Positions 7,338-15,911 of a stretch of DNA of 64,000 nucleotides are shown in pieces. A model generated the notes under the pieces. It was not told where the DNA came from. It saw only the letters and a program-made list of their open reading frames with translations, and ran no database searches. The DNA comes from Isobaculum melis (GTDB lineage Bacteria; Bacillota; Bacilli; Lactobacillales; Carnobacteriaceae), in NCBI RefSeq assembly GCF_900111355.1, contig NZ_FOHA01000002.1, positions 124,001-188,000 on the forward strand, in the 5' to 3' direction. The position numbers were made by a program, and so were the translations under genes. The stretch's first letter is position 1. The number at the start of each line of letters is the position of its first letter.

Positions 7338-7792
7338 GCCAAAAGGCAGGTTCGGTCTACAATTGCCAAGAATCACTACAAACGTAAGTGAGTAGATGTT
7401 GATTGGTACCTACTACGCTACGCTTCGATCACAACAAATTCTACGCATGAAACATGCTAGATTTGCTAAGAATCACGGAGAACAAAGTGATTCGATGATG
7501 AATAGTACCTACTTGGTGAAGGATTTGGTTCACAAAACATTTGATAAGGAACAAAGTCGAACGCTGTTCGATTTGTATCATGTCTCTAAGGAAAGTATAA
7601 AGGTTCAGAGTCAAACGGTGTTTGATCTGTATCATGTCTCTAAGGATTAAAAATCCTAAGAGGCATGACAAGAGGCATGACAAGAGGCATGACAATTGTT
7701 CGTCTTTTGTTCCAATTGCTTTGATTCACAACGAAGTATGAGTTGATGTAGAAAAGTACCTACTTGGTGCTCGAACCTAAACGCCTTTTGGC
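7338..7792. repeat. Composite non-coding repeat with inverted ends
   Basis: The 563-base gap between the VOC gene and lplA holds no convincing gene. Imperfect inverted ends (GCCAAAAGGC plus AGGTTCG at 7338-7355; CGAACCT plus GCCTTTTGGC at 7772-7792) frame it. Inside, the module ending GTACCTACT recurs near 7407, 7505 and 7757. A TTTGTATCATGTCTCTAAGG-like unit occurs twice (near 7572 and 7625). AAGAGGCATGAC occurs three times from 7658. The left unit pairs imperfectly with the last array across 7634-7667. Confidence 0.55.
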
Positions 7793-7811
7793 TCAGCCTC
7801 TTCTTCAAAGT

Positions 7812-8819
7812 CTAATATAAAAGTGCAACCAACTCTTCTTCGGTTACATTTCCAAAATATTTTTTCACATCAATTTGATCAAAAGCTTGTTTAATCGCTT
7901 CTGGTGTATATTGAATCCCTGTTAATTTTTCCTCAACATCAGAAATTTCACCTAAACCAAAGAAATCACCATGTACTTTAATGTCTTTAATATAGCCTTT
8001 TTCTACGTTTAATTTGAATTCAATTGAACCAATTGGGAAACGCTCACGACGAACTGTTTCAAACTTCGGAGATTTTCCATAATTCCAGTCCCAATTGCCA
8101 TAATATTCATCTGAAATTTCATGAATTTTTTTCCAATCTTCATCTGTTAAATGATATTCTTTCACTTCAGAACGATCCTTCACATCAAAAATACGTAATA
8201 ACAATAAATCTCTAAATTCTTCAGTTGTTAAATCTTGATAATTTGCTGCTAAATAAGGTCTAATATTAGTAACACGACTTCTGACAGATTTAATCCCTTT
8301 AGAAGCAATCTTATCAGCACGCACTTTTAAAGCATCTACAACAGCATCAATATCATTATCAAGCATAATGGTACCATGAGCAAACATACGCCCACTAGTT
8401 GCATACATCGCATTTCCAGAGAATTTTTTATCATTAATGACTAAATCATTACGTCCTTTTAACTCCGCACCTTCAACACCTAATTGTTTTAATGAAGCAA
8501 TTACAGGCTCAGTAAATTTGCCAAAGTCACGGAAAGAGTTGCCATCATCAGGCATAATAAAACTAAAATTCAAGTTGCCTAAATCATGATACACTGCCCC
8601 ACCACCAGAAAGTCTGCGGACAACATGGATGTTATGATCTTCTACATATTGTGTATTAATTTCTTCAATTGTATTTTGATTACGTCCAATAATAATAGAA
8701 GGCTCATTGATATAAAATAATAAAATTGGTTCATCTAATGTTAAATTTTTCAATAAGTAGTGTTCAATTGCTAAATTAATCTTTGGATTTCTTGAATCTT
8801 TACTATCAACAAAATACAT
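7812..8819 (-). CDS. lplA: Lipoate--protein ligase
   Basis: Activates free lipoate with ATP and attaches it to lysines of E2 and GcvH proteins in the cytoplasm, a scavenging route in bacteria without lipoate synthesis. RRLSGGGAVYHD (68-79) is the lipoyl-AMP binding loop. GRNDLVINDKKFSGNA (123-137) carries the catalytic Lys132. The accessory C-terminal domain is present, giving a full-length ligase of 335 residues. I chose the ATG at 8819, nine bases after AAGGGG; an in-frame ATG at 8825 is only three bases away. The gene sits 12 bases after a YhfI-like gene, an order also known in Bacillus. Confidence 0.92.
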   Translation of the reverse strand: MYFVDSKDSRNPKINLAIEHYLLKNLTLDEPILLFYINEPSIIIGRNQNTIEEINTQYVEDHNIHVVRRLSGGGAVYHDLGNLNFSFIMPDDGNSFRDFGKFTEPVIASLKQLGVEGAELKGRNDLVINDKKFSGNAMYATSGRMFAHGTIMLDNDIDAVVDALKVRADKIASKGIKSVRSRVTNIRPYLAANYQDLTTEEFRDLLLLRIFDVKDRSEVKEYHLTDEDWKKIHEISDEYYGNWDWNYGKSPKFETVRRERFPIGSIEFKLNVEKGYIKDIKVHGDFFGLGEISDVEEKLTGIQYTPEAIKQAFDQIDVKKYFGNVTEEELVALLY

Positions 8820-8837
8820 ATACATAATCCCCTTTTT

Positions 8838-9584
8838 TTAAATCGTAATAATTTTATTTTTTTCCGCTCGTTCTACCACACAGTCACCAGCTTGTTCTTT
8901 TGCTTGTTCTAAGAGTGTATTTAATGAACCAGTTTGAGGTAAATGTGTTAAAATTAATTTTTTTACGGCTGCTTGGTGCGCAATTCTACCAACTTCCCCT
9001 GAAGTCATATGTACAGGGTGATTTTCCATACCATTAAAAAAGTTTGTATCAGCAAGTAGCACATCTGCATCTTTTGCAAATGGAATAAATTCTGCTAAAT
9101 AACCAGAATCTGCAGTATAAACCAATACTTTTTGTGTACTCTTTTCAAGAATTCTCATTGCAAAGCAAGGGACCGGATGCTTGGTTCTCATAAAAGTAAT
9201 TTCAAATGGACCAACATTACAAACACTGGATGCATCATATGAAATAGCCTCACTCACACCCTCCATCTGTAGACTTTCAAAGTTAACGAAGGATTCTTGA
9301 TGTCCATAAATAGGGAGTATTTTCCGTGTTCCTTCTTCCGCAGAAACTTTTTTTAATAATCTGGAAAATTGCAAGACGCCAACATCTGCAATATGATCAT
9401 GATGATAATGTGAAAGAATAACAGCATCTAATTCAACAGAATCAAGCTTTTCCTCCAAACTAATGAGTGAGGCACTTCCACAATCAATGAGTAAATGAAA
9501 CCCAGCTGATTCAAGCAAATAAGCACTTGTTCCTTCACCTTGAAAAGGGTATCCGCCCCAATAACCTAAAATCGTTAATTTCAT
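8838..9584 (-). CDS. yhfI: YhfI-like MBL-fold hydrolase
   Basis: A 248-residue metallo-beta-lactamase-fold protein of the RNase Z-like branch. The metal motif HYHHDH spans 59-64. Later ligands are the His of TKHPVPCFAMRI, the Asp of YTADSGY and the His of LTHLPQ. The opening MKLTILGYWGGYPFQGEGTSAYLL is the YhfI signature. Its substrate is unknown. It is first in a two-gene operon with lplA, a linkage conserved in Bacillus, which hints at a role connected with lipoate or its conjugates. Confidence 0.82.
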   Translation of the reverse strand: MKLTILGYWGGYPFQGEGTSAYLLESAGFHLLIDCGSASLISLEEKLDSVELDAVILSHYHHDHIADVGVLQFSRLLKKVSAEEGTRKILPIYGHQESFVNFESLQMEGVSEAISYDASSVCNVGPFEITFMRTKHPVPCFAMRILEKSTQKVLVYTADSGYLAEFIPFAKDADVLLADTNFFNGMENHPVHMTSGEVGRIAHQAAVKKLILTHLPQTGSLNTLLEQAKEQAGDCVVERAEKNKIITI

Positions 9585-9691
9585 CCTCTAACCTCCATTC
9601 CCCTTAACAATACATGAAAAAATAAAAGAATGGAAAGAAAAAGCTCTAGAATATGTCTGAATTTTTTAGTCACATCCTAAATGTAAAACAA

Positions 9692-11080
9692 TTAAAGCTG
9701 TTGGATGTATTCAATTAATGACTGTGCTAAGACCTCACCCTGTTCCACTGATGCACCAATTGAAGCACCAAACTCATTAATAAAAATACCAGGATATTTT
9801 TCTCTCAGCACTTGATGAACATGCATCCGTTCTTTTAAATACTTTGTAGGTGATAACGGAATAGAATGCTGCCACCTTGCAACAACAGAAAAATTAGGTT
9901 TGCCTTCAATCACAAGTAATTTTTTCAAATCCTCTAGTACAAGATACTCTAATTGACTATCGCTTAAAGATAAGATATCAATTTCACCATATCGACCAAT
10001 AAAAGCACGAATCAATACTTCATCTTTACTCGTCACATGAGACCAAATATTGGTTAACCACATACTTGATGTAATATGGCTATCACTTTTGCTAGGCGTG
10101 ACAAATCCACTCCCAACCAATTCAGATTTGATGGCTTCTTTTGGAAAACTTAAGGTAACTGTTCCCTGAGGGACACTTAGATGCTGACTAAAAAGTGATA
10201 ATAATTCTTCATCAGGCAGTAAATATTTAAACTCTGTATTTGGAATGGCAATACAAACTTCTGCAGCCATTATTTCTTCATTTTCATTCACATTTAATAC
10301 ATATTGATGATCTAAACCTTTTTTAATGGCATAAACCTTTTTCCCATATTGAATATGTGGCTTCAAATAAGCTTTTAATTCCTCGATAATTGCCTCTAAG
10401 CCTGTCTCAAAAGTCAAATATTGAATGGTTTCACTTCTAGGTACATAATTCATTTGAGCTAAACCTTTGATTAGGCTGCCATATTGTTTTTCTAATTCTA
10501 ATAGAAAACTAAATTCTCCTGTCACACCTACTTCTGAAATGTCTACAGATAGCAAGCTAGAGAGATAGGGTTCAATAATATGGTCCATCATCTCTGACCC
10601 AAAATGATTTTCTAAAAAATCATAAATCGTTGTTTCTGTTCTTTGCTGATTTTTTCTAAAGAATAAATCCTTATAAACACATAGCTTTCCTTTAAAGCTT
10701 AACATATCCGTTTTCCAAATATCATGAATTTTAAAAGGAATCCCCATAAAATTAGGGTATGGAAGATGATGTAATTTCCCAAATAATAAAACAGCTTGTT
10801 GTTTACTTTCGGCAGTCATGACTTGATGTTCCATCCCTAAAGCCTCAATAAGCTTCATCACATGAGGAATCTTCCCATTAATAAAAGACGCACCACGCTC
10901 AATATATTTGCCATCAATCTTAACGGTATTTATCTTTCCGCCTACCCTGGCGCTTGATTCTAAAATTTGTAAATCATAAGGTAATTCGTGTGTATCGATA
11001 TATTGTTTGATATAATAGCCAGCAGTTAAGGCAGTAATTCCACCGCCAATAATCACAATTTTCCGAGCTTTTTTGACCAC
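9692..11080 (-). CDS. hemY: HemY-type porphyrinogen oxidase (coproporphyrinogen III/protoporphyrinogen oxidase)
   Basis: FAD-dependent oxidase of the HemY/CgoX type, 462 residues, converting coproporphyrinogen III or protoporphyrinogen IX to the porphyrin. The N-terminal dinucleotide fold IVIIGGGITALTAGYY (8-23) is followed by RVGGKINTV. The C-terminal FAD contact is NEFGASIGASVEQGE. Translation starts at a GTG seven bases after AGGAGG; an overlapping ATG is out of frame. No other haem-synthesis gene lies nearby. It is divergent from an HmoB/TRAP-like gene, so haem or porphyrin handling is a shared theme. An amine-oxidase family member with another substrate is the alternative. Confidence 0.78.
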   Translation of the reverse strand: MVKKARKIVIIGGGITALTAGYYIKQYIDTHELPYDLQILESSARVGGKINTVKIDGKYIERGASFINGKIPHVMKLIEALGMEHQVMTAESKQQAVLLFGKLHHLPYPNFMGIPFKIHDIWKTDMLSFKGKLCVYKDLFFRKNQQRTETTIYDFLENHFGSEMMDHIIEPYLSSLLSVDISEVGVTGEFSFLLELEKQYGSLIKGLAQMNYVPRSETIQYLTFETGLEAIIEELKAYLKPHIQYGKKVYAIKKGLDHQYVLNVNENEEIMAAEVCIAIPNTEFKYLLPDEELLSLFSQHLSVPQGTVTLSFPKEAIKSELVGSGFVTPSKSDSHITSSMWLTNIWSHVTSKDEVLIRAFIGRYGEIDILSLSDSQLEYLVLEDLKKLLVIEGKPNFSVVARWQHSIPLSPTKYLKERMHVHQVLREKYPGIFINEFGASIGASVEQGEVLAQSLIEYIQQL

Positions 11081-11312
11081 ATGAAAACCTCCTTACTGAT
11101 CACGTCTAGTCACTTACTTTTTGTCCATTATCAATATAACATTTTTTAAATGTCATTCGTAGAGGAACTCATTAATTGATATTCTCTTTTTTTATGAAAG
11201 TACACATTTCTGTCACAGTTCACTTTACCGCCTTAAAGCGCAAAAGAAGTTTTTATTTTTATTTCCTGACTATCTATATTATAATGAATTGACTGAATAA
11301 GGAGGCGATCCA

Positions 11313-11786
11313 ATGGGGCTCTATTTATATTTAACAAGTGGGATAAAAGAAAATTTACTAACTTATATTGAAAACTATCCTCATCATGATTTTTTATTAT
11401 TAGAAAACAATCAACAGCATATATTAATCAATGAATCAAATGAGTTACCTATTTTTGAACAGGTAACGCCTTATATCAACATCTTCCAATTTGGCACTAA
11501 AAAGAAATATGGACATGCTGTTTATCAAAAATTTTCATTACAGCAAGGGGATGAAAAAATCTTTTTACTCCAATTTGAAGCCTTAAAGAATCAGTTTGCT
11601 AAGCAATTAGGTCTTCATGGTTTTTATTTACTCAAAGAAGAAACCAACCTGCATTTTGCTTTTTTAAGTTTCTGGGACACCGAAACAGACTTTGATTCAT
11701 GGAAAAAAACGCAGCTTTATCATCAAATCTTATCGCCTTTTTTAAATGAACAGACAGCAACTAGCTCTTATCTTATTCGTAAGTAA
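11313..11786 (+). CDS. Antibiotic-biosynthesis-monooxygenase-fold protein (HmoB/TRAP-like)
   Basis: A 157-residue protein with a C-terminal ABM-type ferredoxin-like domain (about 75-157; FLLQFEALKNQFAKQL, then FLSFWDTETDFDSWKKTQLYH). The N-terminal half (LYLYLTSG...ILINESN) is also seen in the TRAP proteins of staphylococci and Bacillus HmoB, which degrade or bind haem. It therefore may act on haem, consistent with the divergent hemY. The start follows AAGGAGGCG. The protein ends at a strong bidirectional terminator. The haem link is an inference from family and context. Confidence 0.65.
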   Translation: MGLYLYLTSGIKENLLTYIENYPHHDFLLLENNQQHILINESNELPIFEQVTPYINIFQFGTKKKYGHAVYQKFSLQQGDEKIFLLQFEALKNQFAKQLGLHGFYLLKEETNLHFAFLSFWDTETDFDSWKKTQLYHQILSPFLNEQTATSSYLIRK

Positions 11787-11789
11787 ATA

Positions 11790-11821
11790 AAAATAGCGTA
11801 TCATTGCTGATACGCTATTTT
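11790..11821. terminator. Bidirectional terminator between the HmoB/TRAP-like gene and ecsB
   Basis: Perfect 14-base arms AAAATAGCGTATCA and its complement enclose the loop TTGC, with T-tracts both ways. The ecsB stop codon lies inside the stem. Confidence 0.9.
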
Positions 11822-13029
11822 TTCATTCTATTTGGTACATAAAACAAGGCAAATAATAAGGCTACACATAAATTAACACCTAACAATAAGCCAGCCTGAA
11901 CAAAGGTTAACGTAAAGAGACTTGCAACTGCAATGAATAACGCCTCAACTACTAATAAAATGAGCATTAAACGTTGTAATGCTTGACCTTTAAACTGCTC
12001 TGCTGTGGGATACAAATGAGTAAAAATCATATCTTCATGATGCTGACGCAAAGGTAATAATTGAAAGCCTGTTAAATAAATCAATAAAGCACTAATAAAT
12101 AGTGTTAAATAAAACTGCTCATTAAAGTAGCTTACCAGCATGGCAATACCAGTCAATCTCACATAAAGACCACTATACTCATTCCCTCTAATAAAGGTAC
12201 GTGCATAAAGATAGAGATAGGTTTGAGCATTTTTCACTTGAATCCATCCAAGTAATGGATCTAAGTATTTTCTGCGTTTTACTTTGCCTTTTAAAGCCGG
12301 AATATCTGTAAATAAGTTAATAAACTGATAAATACGATGCATCCGATGCTGCTCAGTAGTCACCATTTTTTCCCAGTTCAATAGCTCAAATTGCTTCGTT
12401 GTAGCAGTCATAAACCAGCTGACAAAAGCGAACAAAGCAAGTATCATTGGTAAACTAATCATGATAGGTGTGACAATTAATAAAATCACACTGCTTAAAA
12501 ACAAACCCACACGCAATGCTTTTAATTGAATGTGACGCTCACTGGACAATTGTCTCAACTGTACAACTTGCAACATTAAATCCAAGACTTTAACTAGCAA
12601 TAAGACCCCATAAAAATAAAAGAAGAAAACAAAAGGAATCCCTGCTGTTACAGCCAATAAAGGCATTATTAAAGCTGTTACAAAAGCCAATATCGCACCT
12701 GGTAACATCAAACTATGAAGGATTACCTTTTTCAGATAAGGGCTTATTTGCTTTTCTAAGGGCAATAAGAACACTGCATCAGGCGGTTCAATCAGAGTAG
12801 CCACTTTACCGATAAATAAACTCATAAAAAGCACCACCACAGCAAGCCATTTGCCTAACGAAAAGCTTTCCGAAAGACTTTTCACCCAATCAGCATAACC
12901 AAGTATCGCTGCGCCTAGTAAAATCACAACCACAAGCATAAAATGATCATTAAATACATACTTCAAATACCGCGCCATTTTCTTTTGATGAAGCGCTGCT
13001 CTTTCTTTCCAAATGCTACTCATATCCAT
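11815..13029 (-). CDS. ecsB: ABC transporter permease EcsB
   Basis: Membrane subunit of the EcsAB exporter, 404 residues with eight or more hydrophobic segments in pairs (about 28-75, 105-150, 170-205, 285-330 and 350-395). The opening WKERAALHQKKMARYLKYVFNDH is characteristic. In Bacillus, Ecs is needed for normal secretion and intramembrane proteolysis by RasP. The ATG follows GAGG by nine bases. The gene overlaps ecsA by 14 bases, so the two are coupled. Confidence 0.9.
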   Translation of the reverse strand: MDMSSIWKERAALHQKKMARYLKYVFNDHFMLVVVILLGAAILGYADWVKSLSESFSLGKWLAVVVLFMSLFIGKVATLIEPPDAVFLLPLEKQISPYLKKVILHSLMLPGAILAFVTALIMPLLAVTAGIPFVFFFYFYGVLLLVKVLDLMLQVVQLRQLSSERHIQLKALRVGLFLSSVILLIVTPIMISLPMILALFAFVSWFMTATTKQFELLNWEKMVTTEQHRMHRIYQFINLFTDIPALKGKVKRRKYLDPLLGWIQVKNAQTYLYLYARTFIRGNEYSGLYVRLTGIAMLVSYFNEQFYLTLFISALLIYLTGFQLLPLRQHHEDMIFTHLYPTAEQFKGQALQRLMLILLVVEALFIAVASLFTLTFVQAGLLLGVNLCVALLFALFYVPNRMKK

Positions 13030-13774
13030 TGCTTTGGTCCTCTTCCTTCGTTAATTGAATATATAATTCATCTAACGTTGCCTCTTCCATTCCAAAAGAT
13101 GCGCGTAAGTTTTGTAACGTTCCTTCAGCACGAACCTCCCCATTATGAAGTAAAACAAAGCCATCACAATATCTTTCAGCCGTCGCTAAAATATGGGTAG
13201 ACATTAAAATAGAAGCGCCTTGCTTTTTCATTTCCTCCATTAAATCTAATAATGCTTGAATCCCTAATGGGTCTAAGCCTAAGAATGGTTCATCAATAAT
13301 ATATAAGCTAGGTTCCACTAAGAATGCACAAACAATCATGACCTTTTGCTTCATGCCTTTTGAAAAATTCGCTGGAAACCAATCTAATTTATTTTGTAAT
13401 CTAAATAGTGTTAATAAGCGTTCTACTCGCTGATGCGCCACCTCAATCGGAACATCATATGCCATTGCAGTTAACTCAATATGCTCTTTTAAGGTTAATT
13501 CTTCATATAAAACAGGCGTTTCTGGAATAAAGGCAAACTTTTTACGATAAGCCTCTGCATCCTCTTTAATTGTTAAACCATCTATTGTAATTTTCCCTTT
13601 TTGTAGTGGAAGCAACCCAATGATTTCTTTGATACTGGTACTCTTTCCTGCACCATTCAAACCAATTAAACCAATAAGCTCTCCTTTTTTTACAGAAAAA
13701 GAAATATCCTTTAAAACAGGTGTGACACCATAACCACCTGTCACATGAGAAACTTCTAAACTCAAGTCATTCAC
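13016..13774 (-). CDS. ecsA: ABC transporter ATP-binding protein EcsA
   Basis: Cytoplasmic ATPase of EcsAB, 252 residues. Walker A GLNGAGKST is near residue 38, the signature FSKGMKQK near 138, Walker B LYIIDEPFLGLDP near 158, and the switch His in STHIL. It is the first gene of the ecsAB operon and divergent from hit. The same ecsB-ecsA/hit arrangement is found in Bacillus and other lactic acid bacteria, which supports the assignment. Confidence 0.93.
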   Translation of the reverse strand: MNDLSLEVSHVTGGYGVTPVLKDISFSVKKGELIGLIGLNGAGKSTSIKEIIGLLPLQKGKITIDGLTIKEDAEAYRKKFAFIPETPVLYEELTLKEHIELTAMAYDVPIEVAHQRVERLLTLFRLQNKLDWFPANFSKGMKQKVMIVCAFLVEPSLYIIDEPFLGLDPLGIQALLDLMEEMKKQGASILMSTHILATAERYCDGFVLLHNGEVRAEGTLQNLRASFGMEEATLDELYIQLTKEEDQSNGYE

Positions 13775-13907
13775 TCCTTTGTTGTGCTGTCTTTGAAATA
13801 TTATAGCATAATTTTTAATTCCTCACCTAGAAAACTTTATTTCACTTTCTGAACCATTTATGATACATTTAAGGAGAAATATCATCTTTGAAAAGAGGCT
13901 TATGACA

Positions 13908-14336
13908 ATGACAGATTGTATTTTTTGTAAAATTATTAACAAAGAAATCCCAAGCAGTGTTGTTTATGAAGATGAAAAAGTCTTAGCTTTCCTTGATATC
14001 ACACAAACTACTAAAGGACATACCTTAGTCATCCCTAAAATTCATGTACAGGATATTTTTGAATTAAGTGAAGAAACAGCTGCCGATTTATTTAGCCGTA
14101 TTCCCAAAATTGCGCGTGCAATTGAAAAATCAGACCCAGCAATTAAAGGCATGAACATTCTAAATAATAATCGTGAAGCTGCCTATCAGACTGTTTTTCA
14201 TTCTCATGTCCATCTTATCCCAAGATATGATGACCAAGATGATTTTAGCGTGCATTTTGGCAACCATATGGCAGACTATACTGCTGAAGATTTACAGCAG
14301 ATTGCCAATCAAATTAACAAACAAATGGAGGAATAA
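13908..14336 (+). CDS. hit: HIT-family nucleotide-binding protein
   Basis: Histidine-triad hydrolase of about 142 residues acting on purine-nucleoside phosphoramidates and similar nucleotidyl conjugates. The N-terminus TDCIFCKIINKEIPSS and the triad FHSHVHLIPR are complete. I chose the ATG at 13908, nine bases after GAGG. The in-frame ATG at 13860 has no ribosome site and would add non-conserved residues; one at 13902 is only three bases from GAGG. The gene is followed after three bases by ytxH and is divergent from ecsA. Confidence 0.93.
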   Translation: MTDCIFCKIINKEIPSSVVYEDEKVLAFLDITQTTKGHTLVIPKIHVQDIFELSEETAADLFSRIPKIARAIEKSDPAIKGMNILNNNREAAYQTVFHSHVHLIPRYDDQDDFSVHFGNHMADYTAEDLQQIANQINKQMEE

Positions 14337-14339
14337 ACA

Positions 14340-14699
14340 ATGAGTAATTCATTTTTTAAAGGCTTTTTACTTGGTTCAGTAGTTGCTGGTGCAGTGACAT
14401 TATTAACCACCCCACGTAGCGGAAAAGAAAATCGCGAACGATTATCAGATTATGTAGATGATACTGCGGGACTAGTTGGCGATGTAAAAGGGAATGTTTC
14501 AGCATTACAAGACGCTGTTTCCACTTTAAGCACAGAAGGTATTTCATTAGTTAAAGAAGTTTCAGAAGAAATTAGTACAACTTTAAAAGAATTCTCTCAT
14601 GATATTGCGCCACATTTACGTCGTATCAAAGAAGATAGTGAACAGCTAACTGAAGACCTTGCACAATTTGAATCAGAAACAACCACAGAAGAAGGGTAA
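14340..14699 (+). CDS. YtxH-domain membrane-associated protein
   Basis: A 119-residue protein with an N-terminal hydrophobic segment (FKGFLLGSVVAGAVTLLTTP, residues 5-24) carrying the YtxH GxxxG pattern, then the conserved PRSGKENRERL. The rest is an amphipathic coiled coil ending in an acidic tail. It is the YhaH equivalent downstream of hit in Bacillus. Function is unknown beyond a link to envelope stress. The stop codon lies in the loop of the operon terminator. Confidence 0.85.
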   Translation: MSNSFFKGFLLGSVVAGAVTLLTTPRSGKENRERLSDYVDDTAGLVGDVKGNVSALQDAVSTLSTEGISLVKEVSEEISTTLKEFSHDIAPHLRRIKEDSEQLTEDLAQFESETTTEEG

Positions 14700-14714
14700 C
14701 CCCCTTCTTTTTTT
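14689..14714 (+). terminator. Terminator of hit-ytxH
   Basis: AAGAAGGG pairs with CCCTTCTT around TAACC, followed by a run of Ts. The ytxH stop codon is in the loop. Confidence 0.85.
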
Positions 14715-14863
14715 TACAGTTAAATATGATTTTTTTGTGAAGTTATTATGAAACTAATGGATAATCCTTTTTTTTCATAGGTAAAGTATGATATATTAAT
14801 TGATGTGGAATCAAGTAATCATAACATGACAACATAACTATTAGAAATGGACGTGTAAAAAAA

Positions 14864-15862
14864 ATGAAAAAGAAAAAATTAGTACTTTCACTTGTTACAC
14901 TAATGACTGCAACAACATTAGCAGCTTGTTCAGGTGGTTCCAATGAAACCCTTGCAACAGTAAACGGTGAAAAAATTACAAAAGAAGAATTCTACGATGA
15001 AATGCGTACTACTTCAGGAAATGACACCATGCAACAATTAGTTGTCACAAAAATCCTAGAAGAAAAATATGGCAAAGATGTATCAGAGAAAGTCGTTGAT
15101 GAGGAATTTGATACAATTGCTAAACAATATGGCGATGGATTTGATGATGCGCTTAGCCAAAGAGGTTTCACTAAAGATTCATATAAAAAAGGCATTCGCT
15201 CAAACTTATTATTAAAAGAAGCTGTCAAAGCTGATATTTCTGATGAAGATTATGAAAAAGCTTTTGATACTTACGTGACTGCTAGTCATATTTTAGTTGA
15301 TGATGAAGATAAAGCCAAAGAAGTGATTACTAAATTAAATGATGGTGGAGACTTTGCTGAATTAGCAAAAGAATACAGTACAGATACTTCTTCAAAAAAT
15401 GATGGTGGAACCTTAAGCTTTACTTCAGGTTCTATGGTACCAGAATTTGAAGATGCCACTTATAAATTAGAAGTTGGAAAATATACTACTGAACCTGTTA
15501 AAAGTAGCTATGGTTACCATGTCATCAAATTAGATGCATTCCCATCAAAAGAAGGCAAAAAATTAGCTGATGTGAAAGATGAATTAGCTGAAATGCTTGT
15601 TAAAACTAAAGTAACTGATCAAACAAATACTTCAGCAGTTTTAGCAAAATTAATTCAAGATAGTAAAGTAGAATTTAAAGATACAAGCTTTGATGGTTTA
15701 CTAGATGCTTACCAAAAAACTAGCAGTGTTGGTGAAGATGCTAGCAAAGATAAAGACTCTAGCAAAGATAAAGACTCTAGCAAAGACAAAGACTCTAGCA
15801 AAGATAAAGATTCTAGCAAAGATAAAGACTCTAGTGAAGACAAAGATTCTAGCAAAAACTAA
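14864..15862 (+). CDS. prsA: Foldase lipoprotein PrsA (parvulin-type peptidyl-prolyl isomerase)
   Basis: Extracellular lipid-anchored foldase that helps secreted proteins and PBPs fold at the membrane-wall interface. A Lys-rich signal peptide ends in the lipobox LAAC with Cys22. An N-terminal SurA-like region (27-137) and a parvulin domain (about 138-225, TASHILVDDE...SSYGYHVIKL) follow. The last 40 residues are six or more copies of SKDKDS, encoded by an 18-base tandem repeat, a charged tail that is probably length-variable. The ribosome site is weak. It sits between hit-ytxH and yhaM, as in Bacillus. Confidence 0.93.
   Translation: MKKKKLVLSLVTLMTATTLAACSGGSNETLATVNGEKITKEEFYDEMRTTSGNDTMQQLVVTKILEEKYGKDVSEKVVDEEFDTIAKQYGDGFDDALSQRGFTKDSYKKGIRSNLLLKEAVKADISDEDYEKAFDTYVTASHILVDDEDKAKEVITKLNDGGDFAELAKEYSTDTSSKNDGGTLSFTSGSMVPEFEDATYKLEVGKYTTEPVKSSYGYHVIKLDAFPSKEGKKLADVKDELAEMLVKTKVTDQTNTSAVLAKLIQDSKVEFKDTSFDGLLDAYQKTSSVGEDASKDKDSSKDKDSSKDKDSSKDKDSSKDKDSSEDKDSSKN
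15741..15848 (+). repeat. 18-base tandem repeat in prsA (six copies plus a partial)
   Basis: Six consecutive 18-base units starting CTAGCAAAGA encode the SKDKDS hexapeptide. The units differ at a few third positions, and the sixth has an extra change giving Glu. A partial seventh unit precedes the stop. Confidence 0.9.
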
Positions 15863-15870
15863 TCTAAAGC

Positions 15871-15907
15871 AAAAGACAACTTTTACAATTTGTAAAAGTT
15901 GTCTTTT
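15871..15907. terminator. Bidirectional terminator between prsA and yhaM
   Basis: Seventeen-base arms AAAAGACAACTTTTACA and the complement enclose a three-base loop, followed by seven Ts in the plus direction. Confidence 0.9.
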
Positions 15908-15911
15908 TTTA

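Noticed and set aside
7396-7650. 84-codon open frame on the plus strand (with an overlapping minus-strand frame 7441-7695)
   Set aside because: It lies in the composite repeat. Its codons are repeat units (LYHVSKE/LYHVSKD) and it has no ribosome site. Both strands are equally open, a property of the repeat rather than of a gene.
13860-13907. Upstream start of the HIT protein, and a five-codon TTG leader at 13888-13905
   Set aside because: No ribosome site fits the ATG at 13860, and the added residues are not family-like. The mini-ORF is short enough to be chance.
15741-15862. CRISPR-like array
   Set aside because: The 18-base units are contiguous, lack spacers and are in frame inside prsA. 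No cas genes are present and no other array is seen in the window.
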